Below, piece by piece: positions 18,404-27,592 of a stretch of DNA of 64,000 nt; the stretch's first letter is position 1, and each line of letters begins with the position of its first letter. The stretch covers positions 2,480,001-2,544,000 of the forward strand of contig NZ_CP071238.1 of the NCBI RefSeq assembly GCF_017299535.1, in the 5' to 3' direction. The position numbers were made by a program, and so were the translations under genes. The stretch is from Serratia marcescens subsp. marcescens ATCC 13880 (GTDB taxonomy: Bacteria; Pseudomonadota; Gammaproteobacteria; Enterobacterales; Enterobacteriaceae). Below the pieces are notes generated by a model. The model was given only the letters and a program-made list of their open reading frames with translations, was not told the DNA's origin and made no database searches.

Positions 18404-20719
18404 TCAATCAGAGGAAAACAAACGCTGCTGCCAATAGCGCAATTGCGTCAGCGTGATCGGCGCAGCGGCGGCAATGGCCGCGCGATTTTCCAACGCAATC
18501 TCCCGCGCGCGTTGCAACGGCTCGGCGCTGAAGCCTTGCAAGTTTTGTTGCAGCGCCTGTTGCGTTTGCTCCAGCTCACCAACGCTAACGTGCGTCAGCT
18601 CATGATGCATCTGCAGCAAGAATTCGTCGTTTAACTGCCGCAGCTGTTCTGCGGTGAACGTCGGGGATTGCAGCGCGAACAGCAGGCCTTCGGCATGGGT
18701 GCAGCGGTGGAAGGCACATTGCACCACGTAGCCCACGTTGCGTTCCACGCGCAGCCGCTGAAAATAGCGCGGCGCGTAAAGCCGGGCCAGCACGCGCAGC
18801 GCCCAGCGGCCTTCGGCTTCATCGTTTTGCAGCGGGTAAAACTGCAGCAAGGCGTGTTCGGCGCCGCTTTCCGTCAGCGTGACAGGGGGATGTAAACGCG
18901 GCGGCGTTTGCGGCTCAGCCGTTATGGCGTAGGGGAAGTCATACAGCAAATGTGACAGCCGCCGTTTTAACTCGCCATCGCCGCCGACCAGAGTGGCATG
19001 CCAGTGTGGCGCCGTTGCCGTAGAGACGTTCAGCGCCGCCGGTAATTGGGCCAACAGGCGGCGAATGGCGATATCGTTTTGTTGTTTTAACTGCGCGTGG
19101 CGCAGGTTTCTCGCCGCCTCGTTGATGACGGCCGGCGGCTGCGCAGCCAGAGCCCGGTTCACGACGTTCAGGCCGTGGCAGATCAGCCCGTGGCTGCCCG
19201 CCAGCTGCAGCAGCCACACGCCCTGGTGGCGTTCGACGCTTAAATGTCCCTCCCGATGCGCCAGCTCCGCCGCGCCAGGACGCAGCGCCGCCTGCAAGCC
19301 ACAGGCCTGTTCTTCGCTGAGTGCGCCATGTGACGATGGGCGCAGCAACAGCACCGGCTGCGCCTCGCCGGAACGCAGATGCTGCAGCGGCGCCTGGCCG
19401 GGCGGCAAGGGCGGGATCGGCAGCGCCGCCGAAGCGGAGAAAAAGCGGAAAGGTTCCACTGTAGGCGCCAGCGCGGCGCCGGCGAAGGGGCCAAGGGTCA
19501 GCGGCAGCCCTTGGATTTCGCGCGTTTCACCGCCCCCCTCGGGCTGCACGGCCAGGCGGCGGCGCGGCGCCGCCATCAGCATAGCGAGTTGCCGCGTCCA
19601 GTCGTCATGCTGTTCCGTCGGCGGCAGCCCAAACGCTCTGGCCCGCAGTTGATCGAGCGGCGCCAGACGGTGAAAATCGCGGTTCGCCAGTTGCCCGAAA
19701 TGCTCGAGCTGGCCTGGTGTCAGCGCGTTCAACGCCTGCAGCCATGCCAGCAAGGCGCTTTCGATATGGGCGGCCTCAGACGCCGAGCCGTGATTGACGG
19801 TGAAAATAAAACTCAACAGGGCGCTGTTTTCGCCGCAGCGGGCATAATCCAGCCGAACGGCGTCGCCCCACGCGTGCGCGCGCAGCCGTGCCAGCAGCCC
19901 GCCAGGGGCGTCGTCCAGCAATAAACGCTCAAGCCGCCGCAGCCAGCCGCGTGAACGGCAGTGCGGCAGGGCAAACACCAGTCGCAGCTGCGGCGCGCCG
20001 GGAAGAGACAGCGTGTAATCTTGCCCGGCGGCCAGCGGCGGCAATGTCTCGGGCGGCGCGGCGCTGCCCGACGGCAAGCCGCCACCGTAGCGCTGTGCCA
20101 GCGCATGCAGCTGCTCAAGCGATTGTGGGCCTTGCAGCCACAGCGTCATGTTCGGTGCGCGGTAATAATGGTGGTGAAACTGCCGCAACGCCTGCTGCAA
20201 CGCGGAAATATCGCTGCCGAAAGCGGCGCGGCTGCCGATATGAAAGCGATGCAGCGCGTCAAATCCGCTGAACATCTGCCGCTGCACCGCTTCGCAGCGG
20301 GTTTCAACATCGGCGCGCAGCAGGCGGTATTCGGCGTCGATGACCTCGATCTCCTGGGCGATCGCCTCAGTCGCCAGCTGCGGAGCGGCGAGCATATCGC
20401 TCAGCCGCGCCAACCCATCCGCCAGATGGGCGGCGCCCACCTCAAAGAAAAACGCGGTTTGCGTGGCCTGGGTGGTGGCGTTTAACCGGCCACCGGCCGT
20501 CTGGGTCCAGCCCATCAGCCCATCTTGCGCGCTGAAGTTCGCGCTGCCGCGAAACAGCATATGCTCCAGCAGATGCGCCAGGCCGGGCCAGGCGGCAGGC
20601 GCCTGAAAGCTGCCCGCTTCGATGCGCACCAGCGCGGCGGCGGCGTCGGCGGCAGGGTCGCTTATCGCTTTGACGGCCAAACCGTTATCGAGCTGCCACG
20701 AAGCGGCGGCGGGCGCCAT
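18404..20719 (-). CDS. pqqF: PqqF, M16 peptidase of PQQ biosynthesis
   Basis: A 771-residue zinc protease of the insulinase/pitrilysin family. The inverted zinc motif HxxEH is H49-L-L-E-H53, with the second glutamate ligand expected in the acidic helix near residue 125. PqqF trims the crosslinked PqqA peptide to release the glutamate-tyrosine product. The start at 20719 is 2 bp downstream of the pqqE stop. It is the last gene of pqqABCDEF, the gene order known from Klebsiella. No strong terminator is visible between it and prtS. Confidence 0.95.
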   Translation of the reverse strand: MAPAAASWQLDNGLAVKAISDPAADAAAALVRIEAGSFQAPAAWPGLAHLLEHMLFRGSANFSAQDGLMGWTQTAGGRLNATTQATQTAFFFEVGAAHLADGLARLSDMLAAPQLATEAIAQEIEVIDAEYRLLRADVETRCEAVQRQMFSGFDALHRFHIGSRAAFGSDISALQQALRQFHHHYYRAPNMTLWLQGPQSLEQLHALAQRYGGGLPSGSAAPPETLPPLAAGQDYTLSLPGAPQLRLVFALPHCRSRGWLRRLERLLLDDAPGGLLARLRAHAWGDAVRLDYARCGENSALLSFIFTVNHGSASEAAHIESALLAWLQALNALTPGQLEHFGQLANRDFHRLAPLDQLRARAFGLPPTEQHDDWTRQLAMLMAAPRRRLAVQPEGGGETREIQGLPLTLGPFAGAALAPTVEPFRFFSASAALPIPPLPPGQAPLQHLRSGEAQPVLLLRPSSHGALSEEQACGLQAALRPGAAELAHREGHLSVERHQGVWLLQLAGSHGLICHGLNVVNRALAAQPPAVINEAARNLRHAQLKQQNDIAIRRLLAQLPAALNVSTATAPHWHATLVGGDGELKRRLSHLLYDFPYAITAEPQTPPRLHPPVTLTESGAEHALLQFYPLQNDEAEGRWALRVLARLYAPRYFQRLRVERNVGYVVQCAFHRCTHAEGLLFALQSPTFTAEQLRQLNDEFLLQMHHELTHVSVGELEQTQQALQQNLQGFSAEPLQRAREIALENRAAIAAAAPITLTQLRYWQQRLFSSD

Positions 20720-20721
20720 CG

Positions 20722-21858
20722 TCAACCCTTGAAGATCAGACGGGAGTTGGTCTGATTGCGAAAACGCAGCTGATCGATACCGATCTGCGAACGGTTCGCC
20801 GCTTCCCGCGCCGCCAGGATGGTGCCGTGATGCGGCGATTTGCCGCACACCGGGTCGGCGTTGTCGGCGTTGCCGGTCAGCATGAACGCCTGGCAGCGGC
20901 AGCCGCCGTAGTCTTGCTCTTTCTCCGAACAGGAACGGCAGGGCTCCGGCATCCAGTCATAGCCGCGATAGCGGTTAAAGCCGAAGGAGTGGTACCAGAT
21001 ATGCTGCAGATCGTGCTCCAGCACCGACGGAAACTTAATCGGTAACTGACGGGCGCTGTGGCAGGGTAACGCCATGCCTTCCGGCGTCACGCTCATGAAG
21101 ATGGCGCCCCAACCGCCCATGCAGCCTTTAGGCCGCTCCTCGTAGTAATCCGGCGTGACGAACAGCAGGTTAGCCAGTTTGCCGTCGGCGGCCATGCGCT
21201 CGCGATAGCGTTTCACCACGGCTTCTGCCTCGGCGATCTGTTCGCGGGTCGGCAGCAGGCCTTCACGGTTCAGGTGCGCCCAGCCGTAGAACTGGCAGGT
21301 CGCCAGCTCGACGTCGTCGGCATCCAGCTGGATCGCCAGTTCGATGATGCGGTCGATCTGGCCGATATTATGGCGATGCAACACGAAGTTGAGCACCATC
21401 GGATAGCCGAGCGCCTTGACCGCCTTGGCCATCGCCAGCTTCTGCTGAAATGCCTTGGCGGAGCCCGCCAGCGCGGCGTTCAGCGTTTCGTCGCTGGCCT
21501 GAAAACTGATCTGAATATGATCCAGCCCGGCGTCGGCGAAGGTCTGCAGCTTTTTCTCGGTCAGGCCGATGCCGGAGGTGATCAGGTTGGTGTAAAACCC
21601 GAGATCGCGGGCGGCGGCGATCAGCTCGGGCAGGTCTTTACGCACCAGCGGCTCGCCGCCGGAGAAGCCGAGCTGCACGCTGCCCATCGCCCGCGCCTGG
21701 CGGAACACCTCTATCCACTGCGCGGTAGTCAGCTCTTTTTCCTGCGCGGCAAAATCGAGCGGGTTGGAGCAGTACGGACACTGCAGCGGGCAGCGGTAGG
21801 TCAGCTCCGCCAGCAGCCAGAGCGGCGGATTCACCGCCGGCGCACGTGGTTCAGTCAC
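20722..21858 (-). CDS. pqqE: PqqE, radical SAM enzyme of PQQ biosynthesis
   Basis: A 378-residue radical SAM protein with the C23-x3-C27-x2-C30 cluster motif in [12 protein letters not shown]-terminal SPASM region is rich in cysteines (CHSARQ, CRSCSEK, GGCRC, DPVCGKS) that bind auxiliary iron-sulfur clusters. It forms the carbon-carbon bond between Glu and Tyr of PqqA, with PqqD presenting the peptide. Its start overlaps the end of pqqD by 8 bp, indicating translational coupling. Length matches the family. Confidence 0.97.
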   Translation of the reverse strand: MTEPRAPAVNPPLWLLAELTYRCPLQCPYCSNPLDFAAQEKELTTAQWIEVFRQARAMGSVQLGFSGGEPLVRKDLPELIAAARDLGFYTNLITSGIGLTEKKLQTFADAGLDHIQISFQASDETLNAALAGSAKAFQQKLAMAKAVKALGYPMVLNFVLHRHNIGQIDRIIELAIQLDADDVELATCQFYGWAHLNREGLLPTREQIAEAEAVVKRYRERMAADGKLANLLFVTPDYYEERPKGCMGGWGAIFMSVTPEGMALPCHSARQLPIKFPSVLEHDLQHIWYHSFGFNRYRGYDWMPEPCRSCSEKEQDYGGCRCQAFMLTGNADNADPVCGKSPHHGTILAAREAANRSQIGIDQLRFRNQTNSRLIFKG

Positions 21859-22129
21859 GGAAGGTCACCCATTTTTGTTCGTAGGCGCGCTGGAAAAATT
21901 CCAGCACGTCGTCCGCCAACCCTTCGGCGCCGGGGAAGCGGGCGTTCAACTGGGCGATGATGCCGTTCAGCGTAGTGTGGCCGTCGACCAGTTGCAAAAT
22001 GGCGGCGGCGCTGTCGTTCAGCTTGGCCATGCCTTCCGGATAGAGGATCACATGGCTGTTTTGCACCTGCTCCCATTGCAGGCGGTAACCGCGGCGGAAG
22101 ACGGGAGTGTGTTCAGGGTTCAGCGTCAT
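21851..22129 (-). CDS. pqqD: PqqD, PqqA-binding chaperone
   Basis: A 92-residue winged-helix peptide chaperone that binds PqqA and delivers it to PqqE. The family pattern is clear: [23 protein letters not shown] would span the beta strands, followed by the [14 protein letters not shown] helix. The start ATG at 22129 shares its A with the pqqC stop, a one-base overlap, and its own 3' end overlaps pqqE. The annotated longer frame back to 22231 overlaps pqqC and is not needed. Confidence 0.95.
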   Translation of the reverse strand: MTLNPEHTPVFRRGYRLQWEQVQNSHVILYPEGMAKLNDSAAAILQLVDGHTTLNGIIAQLNARFPGAEGLADDVLEFFQRAYEQKWVTFRD

Positions 22130-22884
22130 TACACCAGCCTCTGGTTGTGCCATACCCGCGCGGCGGTCACGCTGTGGTAAGGCGGGCGGTTCAGGGTGTA
22201 GGCCATGCTCATGGCGTCCAGCATGCTCCACAGAATGTCCAGCTTGAACTGCAGGATCTCCAGCATGCGCTGCTGCTTTTCAACGGTATCGCAATAGTCC
22301 AGCGCCAGCGCCAGGCCGTGTTCCACGTCGCGGTTGGCCTGGCCGAGGCGGCTGCGGAAATAGTCGTAGCCGGCGGCGTCGATCCACGGGTAGTGTTGCG
22401 GCCAGCTGTCGAGACGCGACTGGTGGATTTGCGGCGCGAACAGTTCGGTCAGCGAGCTGCAGGCTGCTTCCTGCCAGCAGGCGCGGCGCGCGAAGTTGAC
22501 GTAGGCGTCCACCGCGAAGCGCACGCCCGGCAGCACCAACTGCTCGGATAGCAGGGCGTCGCGCTGCAGCCCGACGGCCTCGCCGAGGCGCAGCCAGGCC
22601 TCGATGCCGCCTTCGCTGCCGCCGTAGCCGTCGTGATCCAGAATGCGCTGCACCCACTTGCGACGGGTGTCCGGCTGCGGGCAGTTGGCCATGATCGCCG
22701 CATCCTTGATCGGAATGCTGGTCTGGTAGTAGAACCGGTTGGCCACCCAGCCCTGGATCTGCTCACGCGTCGCTTCGCCGTTGTGCATCGCGATGTGATA
22801 CGGGTGGTGGATGTGGTAATAAGCGCCTTTGGCGCGCAGCGCCGCTTCAAATGCCTGCGGCGTCAGGGGACGTGGTTGCGTCAT
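22129..22884 (-). CDS. pqqC: PqqC, pyrroloquinoline-quinone synthase
   Basis: A 251-residue all-helical, cofactor-free oxidase that carries out the last ring closure and eight-electron oxidation giving PQQ. Typical family segments are visible: [15 protein letters not shown] near the N-terminus, [21 protein letters not shown] and the [20 protein letters not shown] stretch. Length is exactly that of other enterobacterial PqqC proteins. It is coupled to pqqD (1-bp overlap) and separated from pqqB by 9 bp. Confidence 0.97.
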   Translation of the reverse strand: MTQPRPLTPQAFEAALRAKGAYYHIHHPYHIAMHNGEATREQIQGWVANRFYYQTSIPIKDAAIMANCPQPDTRRKWVQRILDHDGYGGSEGGIEAWLRLGEAVGLQRDALLSEQLVLPGVRFAVDAYVNFARRACWQEAACSSLTELFAPQIHQSRLDSWPQHYPWIDAAGYDYFRSRLGQANRDVEHGLALALDYCDTVEKQQRMLEILQFKLDILWSMLDAMSMAYTLNRPPYHSVTAARVWHNQRLV

Positions 22885-22893
22885 GGCGATTCC

Positions 22894-23805
22894 CTACAGT
22901 TCGATATTCATGCCGTCCCAGCTCACTTCGATGCCGGCGGCGGTCAGGCTCTGCCGTTCCGCGGAGTCTTCATTGAGGATCGGGTTGGTATTGTTGATGT
23001 GGATCAGGATCTTGCGTTTGGCGGGCAAGGTGCTGAGCAGGGCCGCCAGCCCGTGCTCTTCCGCCAGCGCCAGGTGCCCCATGTCTTTGCCGGTATTGCG
23101 TCCCACGCCGGCGTTGGCCAGCTCGTTGTCACGCCACAGCGTGCCGTCGATCAGCAGGCAATCCGCCCGGCGCAGCCAGGGCATCAGCGCCTCGTCCGGC
23201 TCACCCAGGCCCGGTGCGTACAGCAGACCGGCCCCGCGCGCGGTATCTTCGATAAACAGCGCCACGTTGTGGCCCGGCAGCGGGCGATCGCGGTACGGCG
23301 AATAGGGGGGCGCGTTGCTGAGCAGCGGAATGGCGGTGAAGCGCACGTTTGGGCAGACCGCCGTGCGGAACGGTTCGCCGGGCGTCACCGGGTGGTGAAT
23401 CAACCCGCCGTTCCAATGGGAGAGCATGGGAAACACCGGGAAGCCGGTGCTGAGATCGTCATGCACTTCAGGGGTGCACCAGACGTGGTGTGGGCAGCCC
23501 TCACGCAAATTGAGCAAGCCCGCGCTGTGATCGATCTGGCTGTCGGTCAGCACGATCGCGCCGATGCCGGTGCCGCGCAGCACGTCGGGATTGTTCAATT
23601 CGGGCGAAGCCAGCAGCTGATGGCAAATATCCGGTGAAACGTTGCACAGCACCCAGTTTTTACCGTCGTCGCTGACGGCGATGGAAGACTGCGTGCGACG
23701 CGTAGCGTTGATGCTGTGGCTGCGAACGCCCCGGCAGTTGTCGCAGTTGCAATTCCACTGGGGAAAGCCGCCGCCCGCTGCCGAGCCGAGAACTTTTATC
23801 TGCAT
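22894..23805 (-). CDS. pqqB: PqqB, metallo-beta-lactamase-fold hydroxylase
   Basis: A 303-residue metallo-beta-lactamase-fold protein beginning with the near-invariant [17 protein letters not shown] and carrying CNCDNCRG (structural metal site), [16 protein letters not shown] and HINNTNPI. PqqB is needed for tyrosine hydroxylation in PQQ maturation. It starts 58 bp after the short pqqA gene, with a strong hairpin between them that would set the ratio of pqqA to the enzyme genes. Confidence 0.96.
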   Translation of the reverse strand: MQIKVLGSAAGGGFPQWNCNCDNCRGVRSHSINATRRTQSSIAVSDDGKNWVLCNVSPDICHQLLASPELNNPDVLRGTGIGAIVLTDSQIDHSAGLLNLREGCPHHVWCTPEVHDDLSTGFPVFPMLSHWNGGLIHHPVTPGEPFRTAVCPNVRFTAIPLLSNAPPYSPYRDRPLPGHNVALFIEDTARGAGLLYAPGLGEPDEALMPWLRRADCLLIDGTLWRDNELANAGVGRNTGKDMGHLALAEEHGLAALLSTLPAKRKILIHINNTNPILNEDSAERQSLTAAGIEVSWDGMNIEL

Positions 23806-23834
23806 GTCTGAACCAGAAAAAGAGGGAAAGAAAT

Positions 23835-23853
23835 GCCCGCGCGAAAGGCGGGC
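23835..23853 (-). terminator. Attenuating hairpin between pqqA and pqqB
   Basis: On the minus strand GCCCGC and GCGGGC form a stem around a 7-base loop, followed by a broken T-rich run. This fits partial termination or 3'-end protection of an abundant pqqA message ahead of less abundant pqqBCDEF. Confidence 0.65.
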
Positions 23854-23863
23854 AGACAGGCGA

Positions 23864-23941
23864 TTAACGGTTGGAAATGTACAGCGTCACTTCCAGCCCC
23901 AGACGCAGGTCAACAAACTCAGGTTTAGTCCAGGTAGTCAT
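23864..23941 (-). CDS. pqqA: PqqA, PQQ precursor peptide
   Basis: A 25-codon gene. The translation begins [17 protein letters not shown] and ends VTLYISNR, the conserved precursor peptide with the Glu-x3-Tyr pair (E17, Y21) that becomes the PQQ skeleton. AAAGGAG lies 9 bases upstream of the ATG. It is slightly longer at the N-terminus than the 23-residue Klebsiella peptide. Confidence 0.97.
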   Translation of the reverse strand: MTTWTKPEFVDLRLGLEVTLYISNR

Positions 23942-24058
23942 AGCGGTGCTCCTTTACATGCATCGTGATAGTTCGAGCCCAATGAGAAATTTTCGCATTA
24001 GGTCGGCCCAATGTTGGCGAAATGTGACGAAGATCGCAACCTTTAAAGCGTAACCGGG

Positions 24059-25108
24059 TTATTCACCCCAGGTGGCGGCGAGCGCGTTCAGCCAGTTGCG
24101 CCAGGTCAGCTTCTCCAGCAGCCGGTTATCGAACCCGGCCTGCGCCAGCGCTTGCGTCAGGCGCGGAAGGCCTGCGGCGTCCTCCAACGGTTGCGGTACG
24201 TTGACTCCGTCAAAATCAGAGCCAAATCCCACGCGATCTTCACCAAGTTTAGCGATCAAATACTCAACGTGTTTAACAATTTCTGTTAAGCCGGTCGTTG
24301 CACTGTCACGTTTACCGTCCACCCGCAGGAAGGCGGTGCCGAAATTGACGCCGACCATCCCGCCGCTCTGGGCGATGGCGTCCAGCTGCGCGTCGGTCAG
24401 GTTGCGCGGCTGCGGGCAGAGGGCGTGGGCGTTTGAGTGGGTGGCGACCAGGGGCGCGCGGCTCAGCGCGGCGGTTTGCCAGAAGGCTTTCTCGTTCATG
24501 TGCGAAACGTCGATCATGATGCGTCGCTGGTTGCAGGCGCGGATCAGCGCCTCGCCGGCCGGCGTCAGGCCGGGGCCGGTATCGGGCGAGCCGGGGAACG
24601 GCCCGCTGACGCCGGTGCCGAAGGCGTTAGGCAGATTCCAGAATGGCCCGATGCTGCGCACGCCCAGCCGGTAGAAGGCCTCCAACTGCGTCAGCTCCGC
24701 ATCGATCATGCCGGCACCTTCGATATGCAGCACCGCGGCGATTTGCCGGTTGAGGCGGCACTGCTCTATCTCGGCGGCGGTGCGGCAGATGCGCAGCCGC
24801 CCCTGAGAAGCCTGCTCCAACTGCTGCAGGATGGCGATTTGCCGTTCGGCGATCGCCAGCGGATCGAAGGCGGCCTGCGCCTCGTCCTGCGTTTGATTAC
24901 GCATCTGGGCGATATAGCCGACCGGAGGAATAAATACCGCGAACAGCCCGCCGCAGAATCCGCCGCGCTGCATGCGGGAGAAATCGATGTGGCCCGGCGT
25001 GACGCGGGAATAAAAGGCGGCGACCGGATCGTCGTCATGCTGCAGCCACAGATTGAGCAGCAGGTCGTTATGGCCGTCGAAGACCGGCCAGAGAGGGGGA
25101 AGCGTCAT
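24059..25108 (-). CDS. Membrane-dipeptidase-type (M19) metallopeptidase
   Basis: A 349-residue TIM-barrel dipeptidase with the zinc motifs FDGHNDL (11-16 region), the glutamate in LHIEGAG, ATHSNAHALC and the C-terminal FGSDFDG. Renal-dipeptidase relatives cleave dipeptides with dehydro or D residues at the C-terminal side. M19 genes are often found beside pqq clusters, and this one reads into pqqA on the same strand about 120 bases upstream. A role in final processing of the Glu-Tyr product is inference. No signal peptide is visible, so it is probably cytoplasmic. The ribosome site is weak. Confidence 0.9.
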   Translation of the reverse strand: MTLPPLWPVFDGHNDLLLNLWLQHDDDPVAAFYSRVTPGHIDFSRMQRGGFCGGLFAVFIPPVGYIAQMRNQTQDEAQAAFDPLAIAERQIAILQQLEQASQGRLRICRTAAEIEQCRLNRQIAAVLHIEGAGMIDAELTQLEAFYRLGVRSIGPFWNLPNAFGTGVSGPFPGSPDTGPGLTPAGEALIRACNQRRIMIDVSHMNEKAFWQTAALSRAPLVATHSNAHALCPQPRNLTDAQLDAIAQSGGMVGVNFGTAFLRVDGKRDSATTGLTEIVKHVEYLIAKLGEDRVGFGSDFDGVNVPQPLEDAAGLPRLTQALAQAGFDNRLLEKLTWRNWLNALAATWGE

Positions 25109-25148
25109 GGGCGTTTCACTGCGTCAGGCATCGTGAACGCTATGTTCT

Positions 25149-25185
25149 CCCATCGAGCGAGGGGGAACAACCCTCGCTCGATGGG
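25149..25185. terminator. Perfect 15-bp inverted repeat between methyltransferase and dipeptidase
   Basis: CCCATCGAGCGAGGG and CCCTCGCTCGATGGG flank a 7-base loop. There is no T tract downstream on the minus strand (the transcribed direction), and only GATTTT on the plus strand. It may be a processing or attenuation hairpin rather than a full terminator. Confidence 0.6.
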
Positions 25186-25189
25186 GATT

Positions 25190-25852
25190 TTAAAGCCGAA
25201 TTGTCAATTCGACGTCATCCGCGAACGGCGTGGAGAGATAGCCCGTCGCCGGATCGCGCACCCGCGCCAGGTAATCCGGGCTGTCATCGGCGTTGTCCGC
25301 GACGATCAGCGCACCGGGCCGCAGACGGCTCTCAAGCAGGTCGAGAATATCGGGATAAAGTCCCTTGGCGCCGTCGAGCAGCAGCAGGTCGACCGTGGCC
25401 GGCAGATCGCCGCGCAGCGTTTCCAGGGCGTCGCCGACGCGGATCTCTACCAGGTCGATGACGCCGCCTTCGGTCAGGTTGTCGCGCGCCCGCGCCGCTT
25501 TGCTCGGTTCAAACTCGCAGGTAATCAATCGGCCGCCGCCGTTATCGCGCAGTGCGGCGGCCAGGTGCAGGGTCGAAATACCGAACGACGTGCCGAATTC
25601 GACGATGCTTTGCGCCCGGCAACCCCGCGCCAACATGTAGAGCAAGGCCCCGGTCGCCGGCGACACGGCCAGCGGGAAATCCTTCAGGCGGTGGTAGAGT
25701 TCGCGGTACTCGGTTTTGCTCTGCATCAGCCGGCTTTGCTCTGCGTCCGGCACGTCGCGGAACAGGGCGGCAAGCGCCGGCGACCGGCGGGATGCCTGTT
25801 GGAACAGGCGGTTTAGCAGCGGCGCTAAGGGGGCAGTGGTCAGGGTACTCAT
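25190..25852 (-). CDS. Class I SAM-dependent O-methyltransferase
   Basis: A 220-residue methyltransferase of the caffeoyl-CoA/catechol O-methyltransferase type. The SAM-binding motif VEFGTSFGISTLHLA lies around residues 80-95, and VDLLLLDGAKGLY is the acidic metal-linked region near residue 130. It acts on a small hydroxylated molecule in the cytoplasm; the substrate is unknown. It is divergent from a TetR regulator that probably controls it, with 93 bp between the starts. It is on the same strand as the dipeptidase and pqq genes but separated by a strong hairpin. Confidence 0.88.
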   Translation of the reverse strand: MSTLTTAPLAPLLNRLFQQASRRSPALAALFRDVPDAEQSRLMQSKTEYRELYHRLKDFPLAVSPATGALLYMLARGCRAQSIVEFGTSFGISTLHLAAALRDNGGGRLITCEFEPSKAARARDNLTEGGVIDLVEIRVGDALETLRGDLPATVDLLLLDGAKGLYPDILDLLESRLRPGALIVADNADDSPDYLARVRDPATGYLSTPFADDVELTIRL

Positions 25853-25895
25853 GGCAAATTTCCTGTCGTAAATGGAGCGCGTTAGCGCATGCCGT

Positions 25896-25934
25896 TATAA
25901 TATGACGAACTATTCGCATTCCTCTATTCGCATT
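25896..25934 (+). promoter_or_regulatory. TetR promoter with tandem 11-bp repeat
   Basis: A consensus -10 TATAAT (25896-25901) is followed by two direct copies of CTATTCGCATT at 25910-25920 and 25924-25934, one helical turn plus a few bases apart. They overlap the likely start of transcription of the TetR gene, so autoregulation is plausible. Confidence 0.5.
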
Positions 25935-25945
25935 GGCCGCCCGCT

Positions 25946-26587
25946 ATGACTGAACGCCGCAGTAAGCAAATTTCCTCGAGAAAACAACCGCAACAGGCGC
26001 GCTCCGCCGAACTGGTGTCCGCTATTCTGACCGCCGCTATTCAGGTTTTGGCGCAGGAGGGGGCGGCGCGTTTCACCACCGCCAGGGTGGCCGAGCGTGC
26101 CGGCGTCAGCGTCGGGTCGCTTTATCAGTATTTCCCCAATAAGGCGGCGATCCTGTTTCGTTTGCAGAGCGACGAATGGCGGCAGACCACGGATATGCTG
26201 GGCCGTATTTTGGCCGACCGCGAGAAAACGCCGTTCGCGCGCTTGCGATTGTTGGTGCAGGCGTTTATCCGTTCGGAATGTGAAGAGGCGCAGATGCGCG
26301 TAGCGTTGAATGATGCGGCGCCGCTTTACCGCGATGCGCCGGAGGCACAGGCGGTAAAGGCAGCCGGCAAGGATATCGTGCAGGTTTTCATGTGCGAAGC
26401 GTTGCCTGATGTTCCGCAGGTCACTCGCCGGTTGGCGGGCGATCTGATCGTCGGCACGTTGGGGGCGGCGGGCAAGCAATTCTCCGAAACGCCGCGAACT
26501 GATCCCGAGATCGCGGCTTATGCCGATGCGATGGCGGACATGTTCTGCGCTTATCTGGCCGATTTAAACGGACATCAGAGGCCGTAA
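25946..26587 (+). CDS. TetR-family repressor
   Basis: A 213-residue regulator with an N-terminal HTH: the segment TARVAERAGVSVGSLYQYFPNKAAIL (residues 49-74 region) is a textbook TetR DNA-binding helix set. The rest is a helical ligand-binding and dimer domain. A basic N-terminal extension (RRSKQISSRKQPQQ) precedes it. It is divergent from the O-methyltransferase gene, the likeliest target, and converges on a LysR gene with 7 bp between stops. Ligand unknown. Confidence 0.9.
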   Translation: MTERRSKQISSRKQPQQARSAELVSAILTAAIQVLAQEGAARFTTARVAERAGVSVGSLYQYFPNKAAILFRLQSDEWRQTTDMLGRILADREKTPFARLRLLVQAFIRSECEEAQMRVALNDAAPLYRDAPEAQAVKAAGKDIVQVFMCEALPDVPQVTRRLAGDLIVGTLGAAGKQFSETPRTDPEIAAYADAMADMFCAYLADLNGHQRP

Positions 26588-26594
26588 ACGCTTT

Positions 26595-27524
26595 TTAGGT
26601 GACATTGTCACTCGACGGGGGCTGCGCCTGCCGACGACAAACCGACAGCACCAACTGCCGCAGCCAGCGGTGATCCGCCTCGGCGTCCAGGCGCGGATGC
26701 CACATCTGCGAGACGGTGATGGGCGGCGTTTTTACCGGCAGCTCGAAGACGCGCAGCGGGCCATCGGCAGGTTGAGCCTGCACGAAAGAGGCGGGAAGCA
26801 ACGCCAACAGGTTCGAGGCCTGCGCCACCGCCAGCGCGGCGGGAAAGCTCGGCACCACGGCGGCGATATGGCGTGCCAGCCCCAGCTCCGCCAGCGCGGC
26901 GTCTACCGGCCCGAGGATGCGCCCGCTGCGCGAGGCCACCACGTGGCCGCAGGCGGCGTAGTCGGCGACGTCAATCTCCGGCTGTTGCGCCAGCGGGTGT
27001 GCGGTTCTCATCACGCCAACGAAGCGATCGCGGAACAGCGCCTGCAGGCGGATTTCCGGGCCCATGTCACCCAACACGCCGATCTCCAGATCGACCAGAC
27101 CTTCACGCAGGGGGCGGTCGCTTTTCTCCGGCTTGGGCGCAAAGCGCAACCGCACCCGCGGCGCCTGTTCGGCGGCGGCGATCAGCGCCGGGCCGAAGGC
27201 CTCGACGAAGCCGTCATTGGCGCGCAGCGTGAAGGTACGATCCAGCGCGGCGGGATCCAATGCTCCCTGCGCCGGACGCAACACAGCGCGGGCTTCGAAC
27301 GCCGCGTGCCGCGCCCGCTCGCGCAGCGTTTCGGCATAGGGCGTCAGCACCATATGACGGCCGGCGCGCACCAGCAGGGGATCGCCGGTGGCCGCGCGCA
27401 GTCGGCTGAGGGTACGGCTCATCGCCGAGGGGCTTAAACCGAGACGGCGCGCCGCGCCGGCAACGCTGCCCGCCGTCAGCAGCGCGTCGAGCGCGATCAG
27501 CAGGTTGAAATCAGGGTCTGTCAT
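26595..27524 (-). CDS. LysR-family regulator
   Basis: A 309-residue LysR protein. The winged HTH (LIALDALLTAGSVAGAARRLGLSPSAMSRTL) starts about 6 residues after ATG 27524, and the effector domain follows from about residue 95. The frame is open upstream to 27800, but the family alignment fixes the start at MTDPDFN. The FxxLIALDALLTAGSV start is that of the NodD/LinR-like branch, often controlling degradation or efflux genes. No adjacent divergent target is obvious, since the neighbour upstream is an AraC gene on the same strand. Its 3' end contains a matS site. Confidence 0.9.
   Translation of the reverse strand: MTDPDFNLLIALDALLTAGSVAGAARRLGLSPSAMSRTLSRLRAATGDPLLVRAGRHMVLTPYAETLRERARHAAFEARAVLRPAQGALDPAALDRTFTLRANDGFVEAFGPALIAAAEQAPRVRLRFAPKPEKSDRPLREGLVDLEIGVLGDMGPEIRLQALFRDRFVGVMRTAHPLAQQPEIDVADYAACGHVVASRSGRILGPVDAALAELGLARHIAAVVPSFPAALAVAQASNLLALLPASFVQAQPADGPLRVFELPVKTPPITVSQMWHPRLDAEADHRWLRQLVLSVCRRQAQPPSSDNVT
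26599..26611. other. matS site (MatP binding, Ter macrodomain)
   Basis: GTGACATTGTCAC matches the MatP consensus GTGACRNYGTCAC at every position. It is embedded in the last codons (Ser-Asp-Asn-Val-Thr) of the LysR gene. It marks terminus-macrodomain DNA, consistent with dif 37 kb to the right. Confidence 0.85.
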
Positions 27525-27592
27525 GCGTGCGCATCCTGTCGTGCTGAATAGGGGGAAGGCGTTCGATGCAGTTTGTGCGTACGAATGCTGCA

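Noticed and set aside
24437..25816. A 459-codon frame antisense to the dipeptidase and methyltransferase genes
   Set aside because: Covers two well-supported genes and has no family motif; long antisense frames are common in GC-rich sequence.
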